DNA of 51,958 nt, from NCBI RefSeq assembly GCF_000195635.1, contig NZ_GL882639.1, forward strand, positions 1 through 51,958, read 5' to 3'. The DNA comes from Bacteroides fluxus YIT 12057. Its GTDB lineage: Bacteria; Bacteroidota; Bacteroidia; Bacteroidales; Bacteroidaceae. Shown piece after piece: positions 41,893 to 50,862 of the stretch; within the stretch, counting starts at the first letter, position 1, and each line of letters starts with the position of its first letter. Both the position numbers and the translations under genes were made by a program. The notes beneath the pieces were generated by a model that was given only the letters and a program-made list of their open reading frames with translations, was not told the DNA's origin and searched no databases.

Positions 41893-43119
41893 CTACCAAG
41901 GTTGTGTGGGCATATCGTCAATGCCTCCATCCGTCTCTTTTCCTGCCGACTGCTTCACCGTGACCGTCCGGGAAATGCCTGCACCCTTTATGGCAATCTT
42001 GCCCGAACGTGCGTCATCGTCCTTGTTTTCCGCAATGGAAAAGCGCAATGTTCCTGTTGCCAGCCCCCGTGTCGTGACCTGCTTTATCCAGTCCTCACCG
42101 ACAGTTACCGTATAGTCCACATTCGCACTCACCTTGACATCTATCGTGCCTCCTGCCGCCGCTATATGGTACTCGTTCTGTGTCACGACGATGTCGTCTT
42201 TCTGCTTCTGGGTTACCTTCACCTTCTCCTCGATACCGTTCTCCTTATTTAGAAAGGAGATTTCCGCCATACGGGCATCATGGGTTCCGTTGGGCTTTAT
42301 CGTGAAGTAGTGCGTGTTCGAAGAAAGAGCGCGTGTCGCGGTCTCGCTTATCCAGTCGACGTCCGGTAGCTTTATCTCGTAATCTACATTGCTACGCAGT
42401 TCCACTTTGATGTTTTCCCCCTGACTGCCTACGGTGTATTCGTTTTGCGTCAGTATGACCGCAGGCTTGCTACCTTCCTGATAGACAGTGACCACTTCCG
42501 TAAACTCTTCGTCGCGGATGGTAATCTTCCCTTCCCGCTTGTCGGTATTCTGATTCTCCGATACACTGAATTCCAAGACGGAAGTCGCCAGTCCCCGTGT
42601 TGCCGTATGCGTAATCCAGGATTGCGCCTCCTTTTCTATTTCATATTCATACAGCACATTGGCCTTTACCTCTATGACGGCCTTTCCGCCCGCAGCTTTC
42701 ACCTCTATCTTATTGGAACTTACAGTCAGTGCATTCTTTTGCTTCTGGCTGATGGTGAAAGACTTGCTTGCCGCGCCCGCCTTCAGCACGACCGTAGCAT
42801 TGCGTTCATCGAAAGTGTCATTTTCCGTAGTGGTGACGGTAAGGGTATGCGAACCTGCGCCACCACTTTCGGGCAACACGCTGACCCACGATGCCGAACG
42901 GGCGGATGCCGCATTGACGGTTGCCGTCCATGCCGTATTGGTGGTGAATGATAGACTTGCCTTCCCTCCTTTCTGCTCTATCACGGGCAAAGGGTCGGTA
43001 GAAGGAATATTTATCACCGGCTTTTCGTCCGGTGCGGGAGGGATAGGCTCTTCTTCTCCACCGGAACCGCAACTCCAAAAGAAAAGACAACTGAAAATAA
43101 AAATAAAATGTTTCATCAT
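41893..43119 (-). CDS. lipoprotein with four BACON domains
   Basis: The 408-residue protein has a lipobox FFWSC (Cys17), a short Pro/Glu linker, and four tandem BACON beta-sandwich domains at about residues 34-126, 129-216, 219-304 and 309-391. Each repeats a pattern of an Ala/Gly-rich strand, W-[IV]-x2 and a VTVxQ end; domains 2 to 4 share TRGLATSVLEF, TRALSSNTHYF and TRGLATGTLRF. BACON domains are proposed to bind carbohydrate, often mucin. Surface exposure is inferred. It is first in the operon with the M64 fusion, and its promoter abuts the operator-like repeats at 43191-43268. Confidence 0.88.
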   Translation of the reverse strand: MMKHFIFIFSCLFFWSCGSGGEEEPIPPAPDEKPVINIPSTDPLPVIEQKGGKASLSFTTNTAWTATVNAASARSASWVSVLPESGGAGSHTLTVTTTENDTFDERNATVVLKAGAASKSFTISQKQKNALTVSSNKIEVKAAGGKAVIEVKANVLYEYEIEKEAQSWITHTATRGLATSVLEFSVSENQNTDKREGKITIRDEEFTEVVTVYQEGSKPAVILTQNEYTVGSQGENIKVELRSNVDYEIKLPDVDWISETATRALSSNTHYFTIKPNGTHDARMAEISFLNKENGIEEKVKVTQKQKDDIVVTQNEYHIAAAGGTIDVKVSANVDYTVTVGEDWIKQVTTRGLATGTLRFSIAENKDDDARSGKIAIKGAGISRTVTVKQSAGKETDGGIDDMPTQPW

Positions 43120-43159
43120 GGTTGAAAAATGTTTTAAGGATTGGACTTCCGTTTATTCG

Positions 43160-43167
43160 CAAATATG
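43160..43167 (-). promoter_or_regulatory. -7-like box of the BACON/M64 operon
   Basis: Minus-strand CATATTTG differs from TAnnTTTG at one base. No TTTG sits at -33; the first motif copy (43193-43207) begins just upstream of that position, as expected for an activator-dependent promoter. Confidence 0.4.
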
Positions 43168-43190
43168 GCGATTTAACGTTTCATTAAAGA

Positions 43191-43268
43191 TTCATTCAAA
43201 CAAAAGAGCTTTCATTCAGACAAAAGAATTCCAATTTTTGTCTGAATGAAGCCTCTTGTTTGAATGCA
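43191..43268. repeat. four-copy symmetric operator-like repeat
   Basis: CATTCAAACAAAAGA (43193-43207) and CATTCAGACAAAAGA (43213-43227) lie on the plus strand 20 nt apart. Their mirror copies lie on the minus strand, CATTCAGACAAAA at 43236-43248 and CATTCAAACAAGAG at 43253-43266. Inner copies carry CAG and outer copies CAA, so the array is symmetric around 43230. Direct repeats spaced two helical turns fit an AraC-type regulator. Confidence 0.75.
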
Positions 43269-43399
43269 CGGAAAAGCAAATTGCCGCGTTTTTTGGAGCA
43301 TTGCTTAATAAAAAGAGAGTTAGAAGGAGTTATCGCCCTTAAATGAAAGCTCCGTGTAATAAACCTTTGTTTTTGTTTTAAAGAACCAATTCGTTTCCA

Positions 43400-43407
43400 T
43401 ACTTTTG
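43400..43407 (+). promoter_or_regulatory. -7 box of the AraC-type regulator gene
   Basis: TACTTTTG, with TTTG at 43372-43375 but a spacer of 24 nt. The start it predicts (about 43411) lies after the open-frame ATG equivalent at 43405 and before the ATG at 43432. Confidence 0.5.
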
Positions 43408-43431
43408 TTTTTATTATTCTATATCAATACT

Positions 43432-44484
43432 ATGACGGAACAAAATATAGCCTATTTCTTGAACGGCTCTGCCTTTATGTACTTCCTATGTACGGGTTAT
43501 TTCATGTTGAAATACTCTGCCCGCCTGCGCATACATCTGATAGTAGGAATCATTTTCTGTTATCTCGCCGCATGGAACTTCAAGGACATCATCTATGCTT
43601 TTCAGGCTTTCCATACCGATGAAATGCTCAACCTGATTGTTTTTCTGGACGGATGGTCGGCCGTGTCATATGCTGTGCTTCTGTTTGAGTTGGTATCGCC
43701 CGGATGGGTTACTTTAAAAAGGATGGCAGTCTTGTTGCTGCCCTTCCTCTGTTTCACCGCTTTGTATACAGTGTTTCCTTCGGATACTCTGCAGCAGATA
43801 TATTGGGGGTTCTTGATATTATTCGGGCTGACCATCATTTTCATCGCCTACTTTAAGGTGAAGAAATACCAACAGTATATCTATAATAATTTTCAGAATA
43901 TTAAACACATGGACTTGTCGTGGCTGAAAACCATCTTTCTCATCGCTTTTATGTCCCAGCTGCTCTGGGTGCTGGACAGTTTCTATCCTTCGGGCATCAC
44001 AGACGGAGCCTATTATTTCAGCCTCATTATCCAGTGGCACTTTGTGGCCCATTATTGCTGGAACCACCGGAGCATCACCATGCCCGGCAAACTGGAGCTG
44101 CAAAAGGAAAAGGAAATGGTAGCCAAAGAGGAAGAAACGGCAGGTTTTCCCTTTGCCGGCAAGCTGGAACAACTTATCGGCGAACAGGAACTATACCTAA
44201 AACCGGACCTTACCTTACAGGACCTTGTGCAACTGGTAGGAAGCAACCGCACATATCTGAGCGACTACTTCAACAAGGAACTGAACACAACTTTCTATAA
44301 TTACATCAACCAACGACGCATAAAAGAAGGGTGCATCCCGCTCTTCGTCCACCATCCCGAGCTTACCATAGAGACTATCGCCTACCAGTCGGGCTTCAAT
44401 TCCATCTCAACTTTTCGCAGGGCATTCCAGAAAGAAACGGGAATGACCCCGAAAGAATACCGGAAGAAACTGGATGAAACATAG
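43432..44484 (+). CDS. membrane-embedded AraC-family transcriptional regulator
   Basis: From ATG 43432 the product has 350 residues. About six hydrophobic segments occupy residues 5-210, and a cytoplasmic linker and AraC/XylS-type DNA-binding domain follow (about 240-348). The second helix-turn-helix is clear: LTIETIAYQSGFNSISTFRR, then FQKETGMTPKEYRK. A membrane sensor fused to AraC DNA-binding suggests direct sensing of an envelope signal. It is divergent from the BACON/M64 operon, and the intergenic repeats suit its binding. The link is inference. Confidence 0.88.
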   Translation: MTEQNIAYFLNGSAFMYFLCTGYFMLKYSARLRIHLIVGIIFCYLAAWNFKDIIYAFQAFHTDEMLNLIVFLDGWSAVSYAVLLFELVSPGWVTLKRMAVLLLPFLCFTALYTVFPSDTLQQIYWGFLILFGLTIIFIAYFKVKKYQQYIYNNFQNIKHMDLSWLKTIFLIAFMSQLLWVLDSFYPSGITDGAYYFSLIIQWHFVAHYCWNHRSITMPGKLELQKEKEMVAKEEETAGFPFAGKLEQLIGEQELYLKPDLTLQDLVQLVGSNRTYLSDYFNKELNTTFYNYINQRRIKEGCIPLFVHHPELTIETIAYQSGFNSISTFRRAFQKETGMTPKEYRKKLDET

Positions 44485-44505
44485 AGGTTACTATCCGAAA
44501 TAAGA

Positions 44506-46038
44506 TTATTTTTTCATTTTCACCTCATATAAATCGCTTCTCCGGTCTTTCAGGTTGCGCACACTGCCATAGGTATGCAGTTCATTCAGCAAATCCAGAT
44601 CGACATCCGATACAAGAATCATTTCGGTATTCGGAGTAGCTTCCGCACGCTTACCGTCCGTGGGGAAAGCAAAATCGCAGGGAGTGAATACACCGGACTG
44701 GGCATACTGGATGTCCATATTGTGTACACGGGGAAGATTGCCTACACTGCCGGCTATCACTACGAAACACTCGTTTTCGATGGCGCGGGCATGGGCACAC
44801 ACCTTTACGCGGCTGTAAGCATTCTGCGTATCGGTAAGAAAAGGCACAAAGAGTATCTGCATGCCTTGGTCTGCCATGATACGGCTCAGTTCAGGGAACT
44901 CTACATCGTAGCATATCAGTACGCCTATCTTGGCACAGTCCGTATCGAAAGTCTGGATGGACTTGCCGCCGCTCAGTCCCCAGGACTTTATTTCATCGGG
45001 AGTGACGTGTATCTTCTCATACATTTCATAGCTCCCGTCGCGTCGGCAAAGGAATCCTACATTGTATAGCAGTCCATCGTCCTTGATAAGCGGCATGCTG
45101 CCCGTAATGATGTTGATGTTGTAACTGATGGCAAGTTTGACGAAACGTTCCCTGATTTCTTCGGTATAGGTTGCCAGTCCGCGGATGGCCTGTGACTCTC
45201 CCTCATTGTTGAATTTCGCCATCAACGGTGCGTTGAAGTATTCGGGAAAAAGGATAAAATCACTCTTGTAGTCACTCACGGCATCCACAAAGAACTCCAC
45301 TTGTTCAAAGAGGTCATCCAGTGTCTTGTAGGTACGCATCTGCCATTGCACCAGACCGACGCGGACGGTGGTTTTCGGATTTACGAACTCTTGCGTGGGG
45401 GGTTGGTAATAAATATTATCCCATTGCAGCAGACAGGCATAGTGTTTGGACTCCTCATCATTCGGAAGATAATTGCGCATCACCTTGCGCACGTGGAAGT
45501 CGTTGGAGAGTTGGAAAGTCAGCACCGGGTCGAAGATTTCCTTCTGCTTCACCTTGTCTATATACTCTTTGGGACGGATTTGATCGGCATATTTATAGTA
45601 GTTCGGGATACGCCCGCCAAACATGATTGCCTTCAGGTTCAGCGTTTCGCAAAGTTCCTTACGGTATTCATACATGCGGCGCGCCAAGCGCAAGCCGCGG
45701 TATTTGGGATGGATAAATACTTCGATACCGTAAAGTATATTACCTTTCGGATTGTGGGTGTTGAAAGTCTCCTTGCCTGTCACTTGGGCATAGGTGTGGT
45801 CGTTCTTCACGTCATCATAGTTCACGATGATGGAAAGCGCACAGCCCACAATTTGCTCATCGACCACCGTCACAATCTGCCCTTCGGGAAAGATACGAAT
45901 CAGTTTCTCTATTTGCTTGTGTGTCCAGAATACATCGCTTCCGTCTGAATAAACGCGTGTGAATGATTGTGCCAGTTGGTCGTAATCTTCAATCTGCAGG
46001 TTACGTATCTGCACCTTATTAATTTTCATTGAATCCAT
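44506..46038 (-). CDS. bifunctional GNAT acetyltransferase and carbon-nitrogen hydrolase
   Basis: The 510-residue cytoplasmic protein joins an N-terminal GNAT domain (about residues 5-195, with GIEVFIHPKYRGLRLARRMYEYR as acetyl-CoA site) and a C-terminal nitrilase-superfamily domain (about 225-505). The Glu-Lys-Cys triad is visible in LFPEYFNAP, YEKIHVTP and GVLICYDVEFPE. The pair could amidate or deamidate and acetylate a small metabolite, but the substrate is unknown. An ATG at 46074 overlaps the promoter -7 box (46072-46079), so 46038 is chosen; 46029 is also possible. Confidence 0.88.
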   Translation of the reverse strand: MDSMKINKVQIRNLQIEDYDQLAQSFTRVYSDGSDVFWTHKQIEKLIRIFPEGQIVTVVDEQIVGCALSIIVNYDDVKNDHTYAQVTGKETFNTHNPKGNILYGIEVFIHPKYRGLRLARRMYEYRKELCETLNLKAIMFGGRIPNYYKYADQIRPKEYIDKVKQKEIFDPVLTFQLSNDFHVRKVMRNYLPNDEESKHYACLLQWDNIYYQPPTQEFVNPKTTVRVGLVQWQMRTYKTLDDLFEQVEFFVDAVSDYKSDFILFPEYFNAPLMAKFNNEGESQAIRGLATYTEEIRERFVKLAISYNINIITGSMPLIKDDGLLYNVGFLCRRDGSYEMYEKIHVTPDEIKSWGLSGGKSIQTFDTDCAKIGVLICYDVEFPELSRIMADQGMQILFVPFLTDTQNAYSRVKVCAHARAIENECFVVIAGSVGNLPRVHNMDIQYAQSGVFTPCDFAFPTDGKRAEATPNTEMILVSDVDLDLLNELHTYGSVRNLKDRRSDLYEVKMKK

Positions 46039-46071
46039 AACTATCTTGTCATTCCTAATTAAAAAACGGTA

Positions 46072-46079
46072 CAAAGGTA
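46072..46079 (-). promoter_or_regulatory. -7 box of the GNAT/nitrilase gene
   Basis: Minus-strand TACCTTTG, 33 nt upstream of the ATG at 46038. No TTTG at -33. Confidence 0.45.
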
Positions 46080-46156
46080 CAGTTTATCCTTACACGTTAT
46101 CCTCCTTAGGGAGTTTTTCTTTGCGTGTCGGGCGGATGAAGGGCATGCCGGAATAA

Positions 46157-46209
46157 CAAAAAAACAACACATATTTCTGTTCTTCTATCCGAGAAACAGA
46201 AATATGTGT
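46157..46209 (-). terminator. rho-independent terminator of the xylose operon
   Basis: A 15-bp stem (46195-46209 with 46167-46181) is followed on the minus strand by TG and seven T (46158-46164). It lies 31 nt past the xylE stop. Confidence 0.85.
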
Positions 46210-46239
46210 CCAAGTCTGAAAGATTCTTATGAGACAGGC

Positions 46240-47727
46240 TTATTTCTTGTTTTTTCTGTCCTGCCACAATTTGGTCATGTCCTCCAGAGTCTTACCTTTC
46301 GTTTCGGGGACAAGCTTCCACACAAACAGGGCAGCCACCACACAGATGATGCCGTACAAGCCGTAGGCAAACATGTGCCCGAATTTATCTCCCATATCTC
46401 CCAAACTCATATTGTACATAGGCACGAAAGTGGAAGATACGATGAAGTTGAATATCCACTGGAAAGCCACGGCAATTGCCACTGCCGCACCACGAATGGT
46501 ATTCGGGAAGATTTCGGCAATCAGTACCCAACAGATGGGTCCCCAGCTGAACATGAACGAAGCGCTATAAACCATGATGCTGACCACCGCCAACATGGGA
46601 GGAAGTCCTGCCACAACATTGCAGAGAGCTACTCCGAAAGCACCTATCGCCATACCGATAGAACCCGAGATGAGCAGCGGTTTACGTCCCCATTTCTCGA
46701 CTGTAAAGACCGCCAGCAACGTGAACAGAATATTGATGATACCCATGATGACAGTCTGTACCATCGGGTTACCCATGCCCATCGTCTCAAAGATACGGGG
46801 AGCGAAATAAAGCACGGCATTGATGCCTACCGCCTGCTGGAACACGCTCAACATGATGCCGATGAAGATAACCATCCAGCCGTAAGTGAAAAGTTTTTCC
46901 GTCTTTTCCTCTGCCGTTGCCTTAATCTGCGCCAGAATGACCTTTGCCTGTGCCAACCCGTTGATGCGGCTCAACACTTGGAGCGCCTTCTCGTCCTTGC
47001 CGCTCATGGCAAGATAGCGCGGTGTTTCGGGCACAAACAATACGAGCAATGCAAAGAGCCCTGCCGGAACAGCTTCGCTGACAAACATCAGACGCCAGCC
47101 TATTTCCGTAGTCCATGCCGCAGCCTCTGGGTTCAGTATCTGGTTGACTCCTTCGACGGCCTTGATTACCGGATTTGAATTCTCGCCCAGAATGAGGAAG
47201 TTCACGAAGTAAACCACCAACTGGCCGAAGATAATGGCAAACTGGTTCCATGACACCAGCGTCCCGCGAATGTTGCTCGGCGCAATCTCCGCAATATACA
47301 TCGGGCAAATGGCGGATGCCAAACCTACACCGATTCCTCCCAATACACGGTAGAAGTTGAATGCTACAAGCAGTGAATAGGAAGGAACACCGTAATCAAA
47401 GAAAAGGAATTCCGGATTGTAGGAGCCCAATGCCGAAAGGAAGAACAGGACACCGGCGATGAAAAGAGAATTCTTGCGCCCCAGGTTGGATGCGAATAAC
47501 CCCGAAAGGGCACTGCCGATGATGCATCCGATAAGTGCGCTGGAGGAAGTGATGCCGTGAACTGTATCTGTGTAGGCAAAGTCGGAAGCCCCCATAAAGA
47601 ATGCCTGGAGTCCTTTGTCGGCACCGGATATGACTGCCGTATCGTAACCGAAAAGCAACCCTCCGATTACGGCCACAAGCACAATGGAGAAGAGATAGAG
47701 TTTACTGCCTTTTTCTGTATAATTCAT
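46240..47727 (-). CDS. xylE: D-xylose/proton symporter, sugar porter family
   Basis: From 47727 the product has 495 residues and 12 hydrophobic segments. Sugar-porter signatures are present: GGLLFGYDTAVISGA in helix 1, LGRKNSLF after helix 2, YRVLGGIGVGLASAICPMYIAEIAP, QQAVGINAVLYFAPRIFE in helix 7, EKWGRKPLL and PETKGKTLE at the C-terminus. Placement after xylA and xylB indicates xylose as the substrate. The open frame extends to 47814, but the first 29 residues are not family-like and lie in the repeat-rich spacer. A terminator follows. Confidence 0.92.
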   Translation of the reverse strand: MNYTEKGSKLYLFSIVLVAVIGGLLFGYDTAVISGADKGLQAFFMGASDFAYTDTVHGITSSSALIGCIIGSALSGLFASNLGRKNSLFIAGVLFFLSALGSYNPEFLFFDYGVPSYSLLVAFNFYRVLGGIGVGLASAICPMYIAEIAPSNIRGTLVSWNQFAIIFGQLVVYFVNFLILGENSNPVIKAVEGVNQILNPEAAAWTTEIGWRLMFVSEAVPAGLFALLVLFVPETPRYLAMSGKDEKALQVLSRINGLAQAKVILAQIKATAEEKTEKLFTYGWMVIFIGIMLSVFQQAVGINAVLYFAPRIFETMGMGNPMVQTVIMGIINILFTLLAVFTVEKWGRKPLLISGSIGMAIGAFGVALCNVVAGLPPMLAVVSIMVYSASFMFSWGPICWVLIAEIFPNTIRGAAVAIAVAFQWIFNFIVSSTFVPMYNMSLGDMGDKFGHMFAYGLYGIICVVAALFVWKLVPETKGKTLEDMTKLWQDRKNKK

Positions 47728-47771
47728 GATAGTCGATTTAAATAGTTGATAGATGACAGATAAAAGTGATA

Positions 47772-47829
47772 GATGACAGTTGACAGACGCCTGCGTGCTT
47801 ATGCCGCATGGCAACTGTCAACCGTCATC
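47772..47829. repeat. inverted repeat in the xylA-xylE spacer
   Basis: gatgacagttgacag (47772-47786) pairs with 47815-47829 with a single mismatch. A short direct repeat, gatagatgacag, occurs just before it. No T-run follows, so it is more likely an mRNA stability or processing hairpin than a terminator. Confidence 0.55.
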
Positions 47830-47848
47830 TGCCAACTATATCTATTCA

Positions 47849-49165
47849 TCAGCAATACATGTTGACGATTGCCTCATACAATTCCTGCTTGCCGCTGGTT
47901 TGTTTCGGTTCACCGTTGGCTTTAGCGTATGCCACAACGTCTTCCAGCGTCAGCTTGCCGTCTTCGAACTCCTTACCCTTGCCGCTGTCGAAGGAAGCGT
48001 AACGGTCGGCCAGCATCTTCCTGTAAGGAGATTCTTCAAGTAGTTGGGCTGCACTTTCCAATGCACGCGCCATCGCATCCATACCTGCAATGTGGGCGAT
48101 AAAGATGTCTTCCAGGTCAGTAGAGTTGCGACGGGTCTTGGCGTCAAAGTTTGTACCACCGTTGCCGAAACCACCGTTACGGATAATTTGCATCATGGCC
48201 TGTGTCAGTTCGAAGTTGTCGATGGGGAACTGATCCGTATCCCAACCGTTCTGGTAGTCACCACGGTTGGCATCGATAGAGCCGAGCATGCCGTTATCCA
48301 CAGCCACTGCCAGTTCGTGCTCGAAAGTGTGACCTGCCAGAGTGGCGTGGTTCACTTCGATATTCACCTTGAAGTCCTTGTCCAGATTATGGGCTTTCAA
48401 GAAACCGATAACAGTTTCTGTATCCACATCATACTGGTGTTTAGTCGGCTCCATAGGTTTCGGCTCAATCAGGAAGGTACCTTTGAAACCACGGGCACGG
48501 GCGTAGTCGCGGGCAATGGTCAACATCTGCGCGAGATGTTCTTTCTCACGTTTCTGGTCTGTGTTCAGCAGAGACATATAGCCTTCGCGGCCACCCCAGA
48601 ATACATAGTTTGAACCGCCTAATTCAATGGTCGCGTCAATGGCGTTCTTGATCTGAACAGCCGCGCGTGCCACTACATCGAAATCGGGATTGGTAGCTGC
48701 GCCGTTCATGTAGCGGGCATGACCGAATACATTGGCGGTACCCCACAGCAGCTTGATGCCGGTTTCTTCCTGCTTTTGCTTTGCGTATGCAACAATAGCT
48801 TTCAAGTTGGCTTCATACTCTTCGACAGTGTCTGCTTCTTCGCAAAGGTCCACATCGTGGAAGCAGTAATATTCGATACCCATCTTTTGCATGAATTCGA
48901 AACCGGCGTCCATCTTGTTCTTTGCAGCCTGAAGCTTGTCGGCATCACCGTTCCACGGGAACTTTTTAGTACCGCCGCCAAACTGGTCGCCGCCTTCTGC
49001 GCAAAGCGTGTGCCACCATGCCATGGCAAACTTCAGCCAATCTTTCATCTTCTTGCCCATAATGACCTTTTCAGCATCATAATAGCGGAATGCCATGGGA
49101 TTCTTACTCTCTTTACCTTCAAACTTAATCTTTCCTATTCCAGGAAAATACTCTTTTGTTGCCAT
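47849..49165 (-). CDS. xylA: xylose isomerase
   Basis: This 438-residue cytoplasmic TIM-barrel enzyme converts D-xylose to D-xylulose with two divalent metals. YYCFHDVDL carries the catalytic His; [16 protein letters not shown] supplies the metal-binding Glu and Lys; [14 protein letters not shown] and [19 protein letters not shown] supply further ligands. Length and opening residues ([14 protein letters not shown]) match the long class II isomerases. It lies between xylB (101 nt upstream) and xylE (121 nt downstream), all on one strand. Confidence 0.97.
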   Translation of the reverse strand: MATKEYFPGIGKIKFEGKESKNPMAFRYYDAEKVIMGKKMKDWLKFAMAWWHTLCAEGGDQFGGGTKKFPWNGDADKLQAAKNKMDAGFEFMQKMGIEYYCFHDVDLCEEADTVEEYEANLKAIVAYAKQKQEETGIKLLWGTANVFGHARYMNGAATNPDFDVVARAAVQIKNAIDATIELGGSNYVFWGGREGYMSLLNTDQKREKEHLAQMLTIARDYARARGFKGTFLIEPKPMEPTKHQYDVDTETVIGFLKAHNLDKDFKVNIEVNHATLAGHTFEHELAVAVDNGMLGSIDANRGDYQNGWDTDQFPIDNFELTQAMMQIIRNGGFGNGGTNFDAKTRRNSTDLEDIFIAHIAGMDAMARALESAAQLLEESPYRKMLADRYASFDSGKGKEFEDGKLTLEDVVAYAKANGEPKQTSGKQELYEAIVNMYC

Positions 49166-49266
49166 AATGTTTTTTAGTTTTTTACCACTCCCATCCCTCT
49201 GGAAAAGGAAAGGAGGCGGTTGGGTTTATTATAGAATTTGTTTACTCTTCAGCTATGTCCTGCAAA

Positions 49267-50739
49267 TCAGACGAATCCTTTCCAGCGTGCATATGCATCC
49301 GCATAAGCCTGGCTGTCTGCCGGATCCGGCTCTATCACTTCCAGCCTGTCAAGTGTGGCAAAGGCCTCCTTGTTATCTTTATAGATACCTGCGCCGATGC
49401 CTGCACCCTTGGCGGCTCCTACGGAACCATCCGTATCATATAGCTCTATAACTGCTCCCGTCACACCCGCCAACGTTTCGCGGAACAGGGGACTGAGGAA
49501 CATATTTGCTTTTCCTGCGTGAATTTTCTGTACGGGAATACCCATGCTTTCCATGATGTCGATTCCGTATTTGAAAGAGAATACAATTCCCTCCTGGGCC
49601 GCACGGATGATGTGCTGCTTACCATGCTGGTTGAAGTTGACGCCATGAATGGAACAGCCGGTTTCCTTGTTTTCCAACATACGCTCCGCACCATTGCCGA
49701 AAGGCAGGATGCTGATGCCCGCACTGCCGATGGGGGCTTGTGCCGCCAGCAGGTTCATATCGTTGTAGGAGATGCCTTCGGGAGCGACGGTGCGTTTTAT
49801 CCATGAGTTGAGGATGCCCGTGCCGTTGATGCACAGCAGAACACCCAGACGGGTTTGCCCCGCAGCGTGGTTGACGTGCGCAAAGGTGTTGACACGCGAT
49901 TTCGGGTCGTAATTCACTTCACCGTTCACACCATATACCACACCGGAGGTTCCGGCGGTAGAAGCTATTTCTCCCGGATTGAATACATTCAATGACAAAG
50001 CATTGTTGGGCTGGTCACCGGCACGGTAAGTAATCGGCGTACCTTCTTTCAATCCCAGTTCTCCGGCCGCTTTGGCATTGACACGACCCTGTTCGGAGAA
50101 AGTAGGCTTGATGTCAGCGATCAAGGAGTTGTCAAAGCCGTAATAGTCCATCAGAAAATCAGCGATCCGGCTATTCTTGAAATCCCAGAACATCCCTTCG
50201 GACAAGCCCGAAACGGTTGTGCAGATTGTACCGCTTAACTTCATAGCGATATAATCGCCCGGTAACATTATTTTATATATCTTTTCGTAAATGCCAGGTT
50301 CGTTTTCTTTAATCCATGCCAGCTTGGACGCGGTGAAATTACCCGGTGAATTCAGCAGACGGGAAAGACAAGTCTCCTCCCCCAGCATTTCAAAAGCTTT
50401 CTGCCCGTAGGGAACAGCCCTTGAGTCACACCAGATAATGGCAGGACGCAGCACCTGCTGGTTTTTGTCAACGCATACCAATCCATGCATCTGGTAAGAG
50501 ATGCCGATGGCTTTTATGTCTCCGGCATTCACTCCGGACTCCGCCAGCACAGCTTGCGTGGCAAGTTTTAAGTTCTCCCACCAGTTTTCGGGGTTTTGTT
50601 CCGCCCACCCCTGTCTTACCGCAATAATTTCCGCTTCTGTCTTCGGGAAAAATGCTGACGATACACACTTACCGCTTTCAGCGTTTACCAGACTCGCTTT
50701 GACAGACGAGCTACCAATGTCATAACCTAATAGAAACAT
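49267..50739 (-). CDS. xylB: xylulokinase
   Basis: The 490-residue FGGY-family kinase phosphorylates D-xylulose to xylulose 5-phosphate for the pentose phosphate pathway. Landmarks are the phosphate-binding GYDIGSSSVKASLV at the N-terminus, the substrate region ISYQMHGLV, the ATP-binding TAGTSGVVYGV and the C-terminal GAAKGAGIGAG. The length is typical (about 490). Its upstream spacer holds 29-bp tandem repeats ending just before the start. Confidence 0.95.
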   Translation of the reverse strand: MFLLGYDIGSSSVKASLVNAESGKCVSSAFFPKTEAEIIAVRQGWAEQNPENWWENLKLATQAVLAESGVNAGDIKAIGISYQMHGLVCVDKNQQVLRPAIIWCDSRAVPYGQKAFEMLGEETCLSRLLNSPGNFTASKLAWIKENEPGIYEKIYKIMLPGDYIAMKLSGTICTTVSGLSEGMFWDFKNSRIADFLMDYYGFDNSLIADIKPTFSEQGRVNAKAAGELGLKEGTPITYRAGDQPNNALSLNVFNPGEIASTAGTSGVVYGVNGEVNYDPKSRVNTFAHVNHAAGQTRLGVLLCINGTGILNSWIKRTVAPEGISYNDMNLLAAQAPIGSAGISILPFGNGAERMLENKETGCSIHGVNFNQHGKQHIIRAAQEGIVFSFKYGIDIMESMGIPVQKIHAGKANMFLSPLFRETLAGVTGAVIELYDTDGSVGAAKGAGIGAGIYKDNKEAFATLDRLEVIEPDPADSQAYADAYARWKGFV

Positions 50740-50750
50740 ATTTATGATTT

Positions 50751-50826
50751 GAGATTTATAATTTATGATTTATTCTGTTGAGATCTATAATTTATGATTT
50801 ATTCTGCTGGGATTTATAATTCATCC
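50751..50826. repeat. 29-bp tandem repeats upstream of xylB
   Basis: Two 29-bp units (50751-50779 and 50780-50808, three differences) are followed by a partial third (50809-50826). Each contains tataatttatgatttattc. The AT-rich array could vary in copy number and so change spacing between the regulator gene and xylB. Confidence 0.7.
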
Positions 50827-50862
50827 CCCTTATACGGCATAAATCTTAAATCACACCCCTTT

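Larger units (their letters stand above)
43120..43431. other. divergent control region of the BACON/M64 operon and AraC gene
   Basis: This 312-nt region contains no gene. It holds the BACON-side -7-like box (43160-43167), the four-copy motif palindrome (43191-43268) and the AraC-side -7 box (43400-43407). The remaining stretch 43269-43370 shows no further repeat. Confidence 0.65.

Noticed and set aside
46204..47178. 324-codon open frame on the plus strand opposite xylE
   Set aside because: Antisense to a well-supported sugar transporter; His- and Asp-rich composition is the mirror of membrane-helix codons.
50741..50826. Short repeats considered as a CRISPR array
   Set aside because: The 29-bp units are directly adjacent without spacers and no cas genes are present; a tandem repeat.
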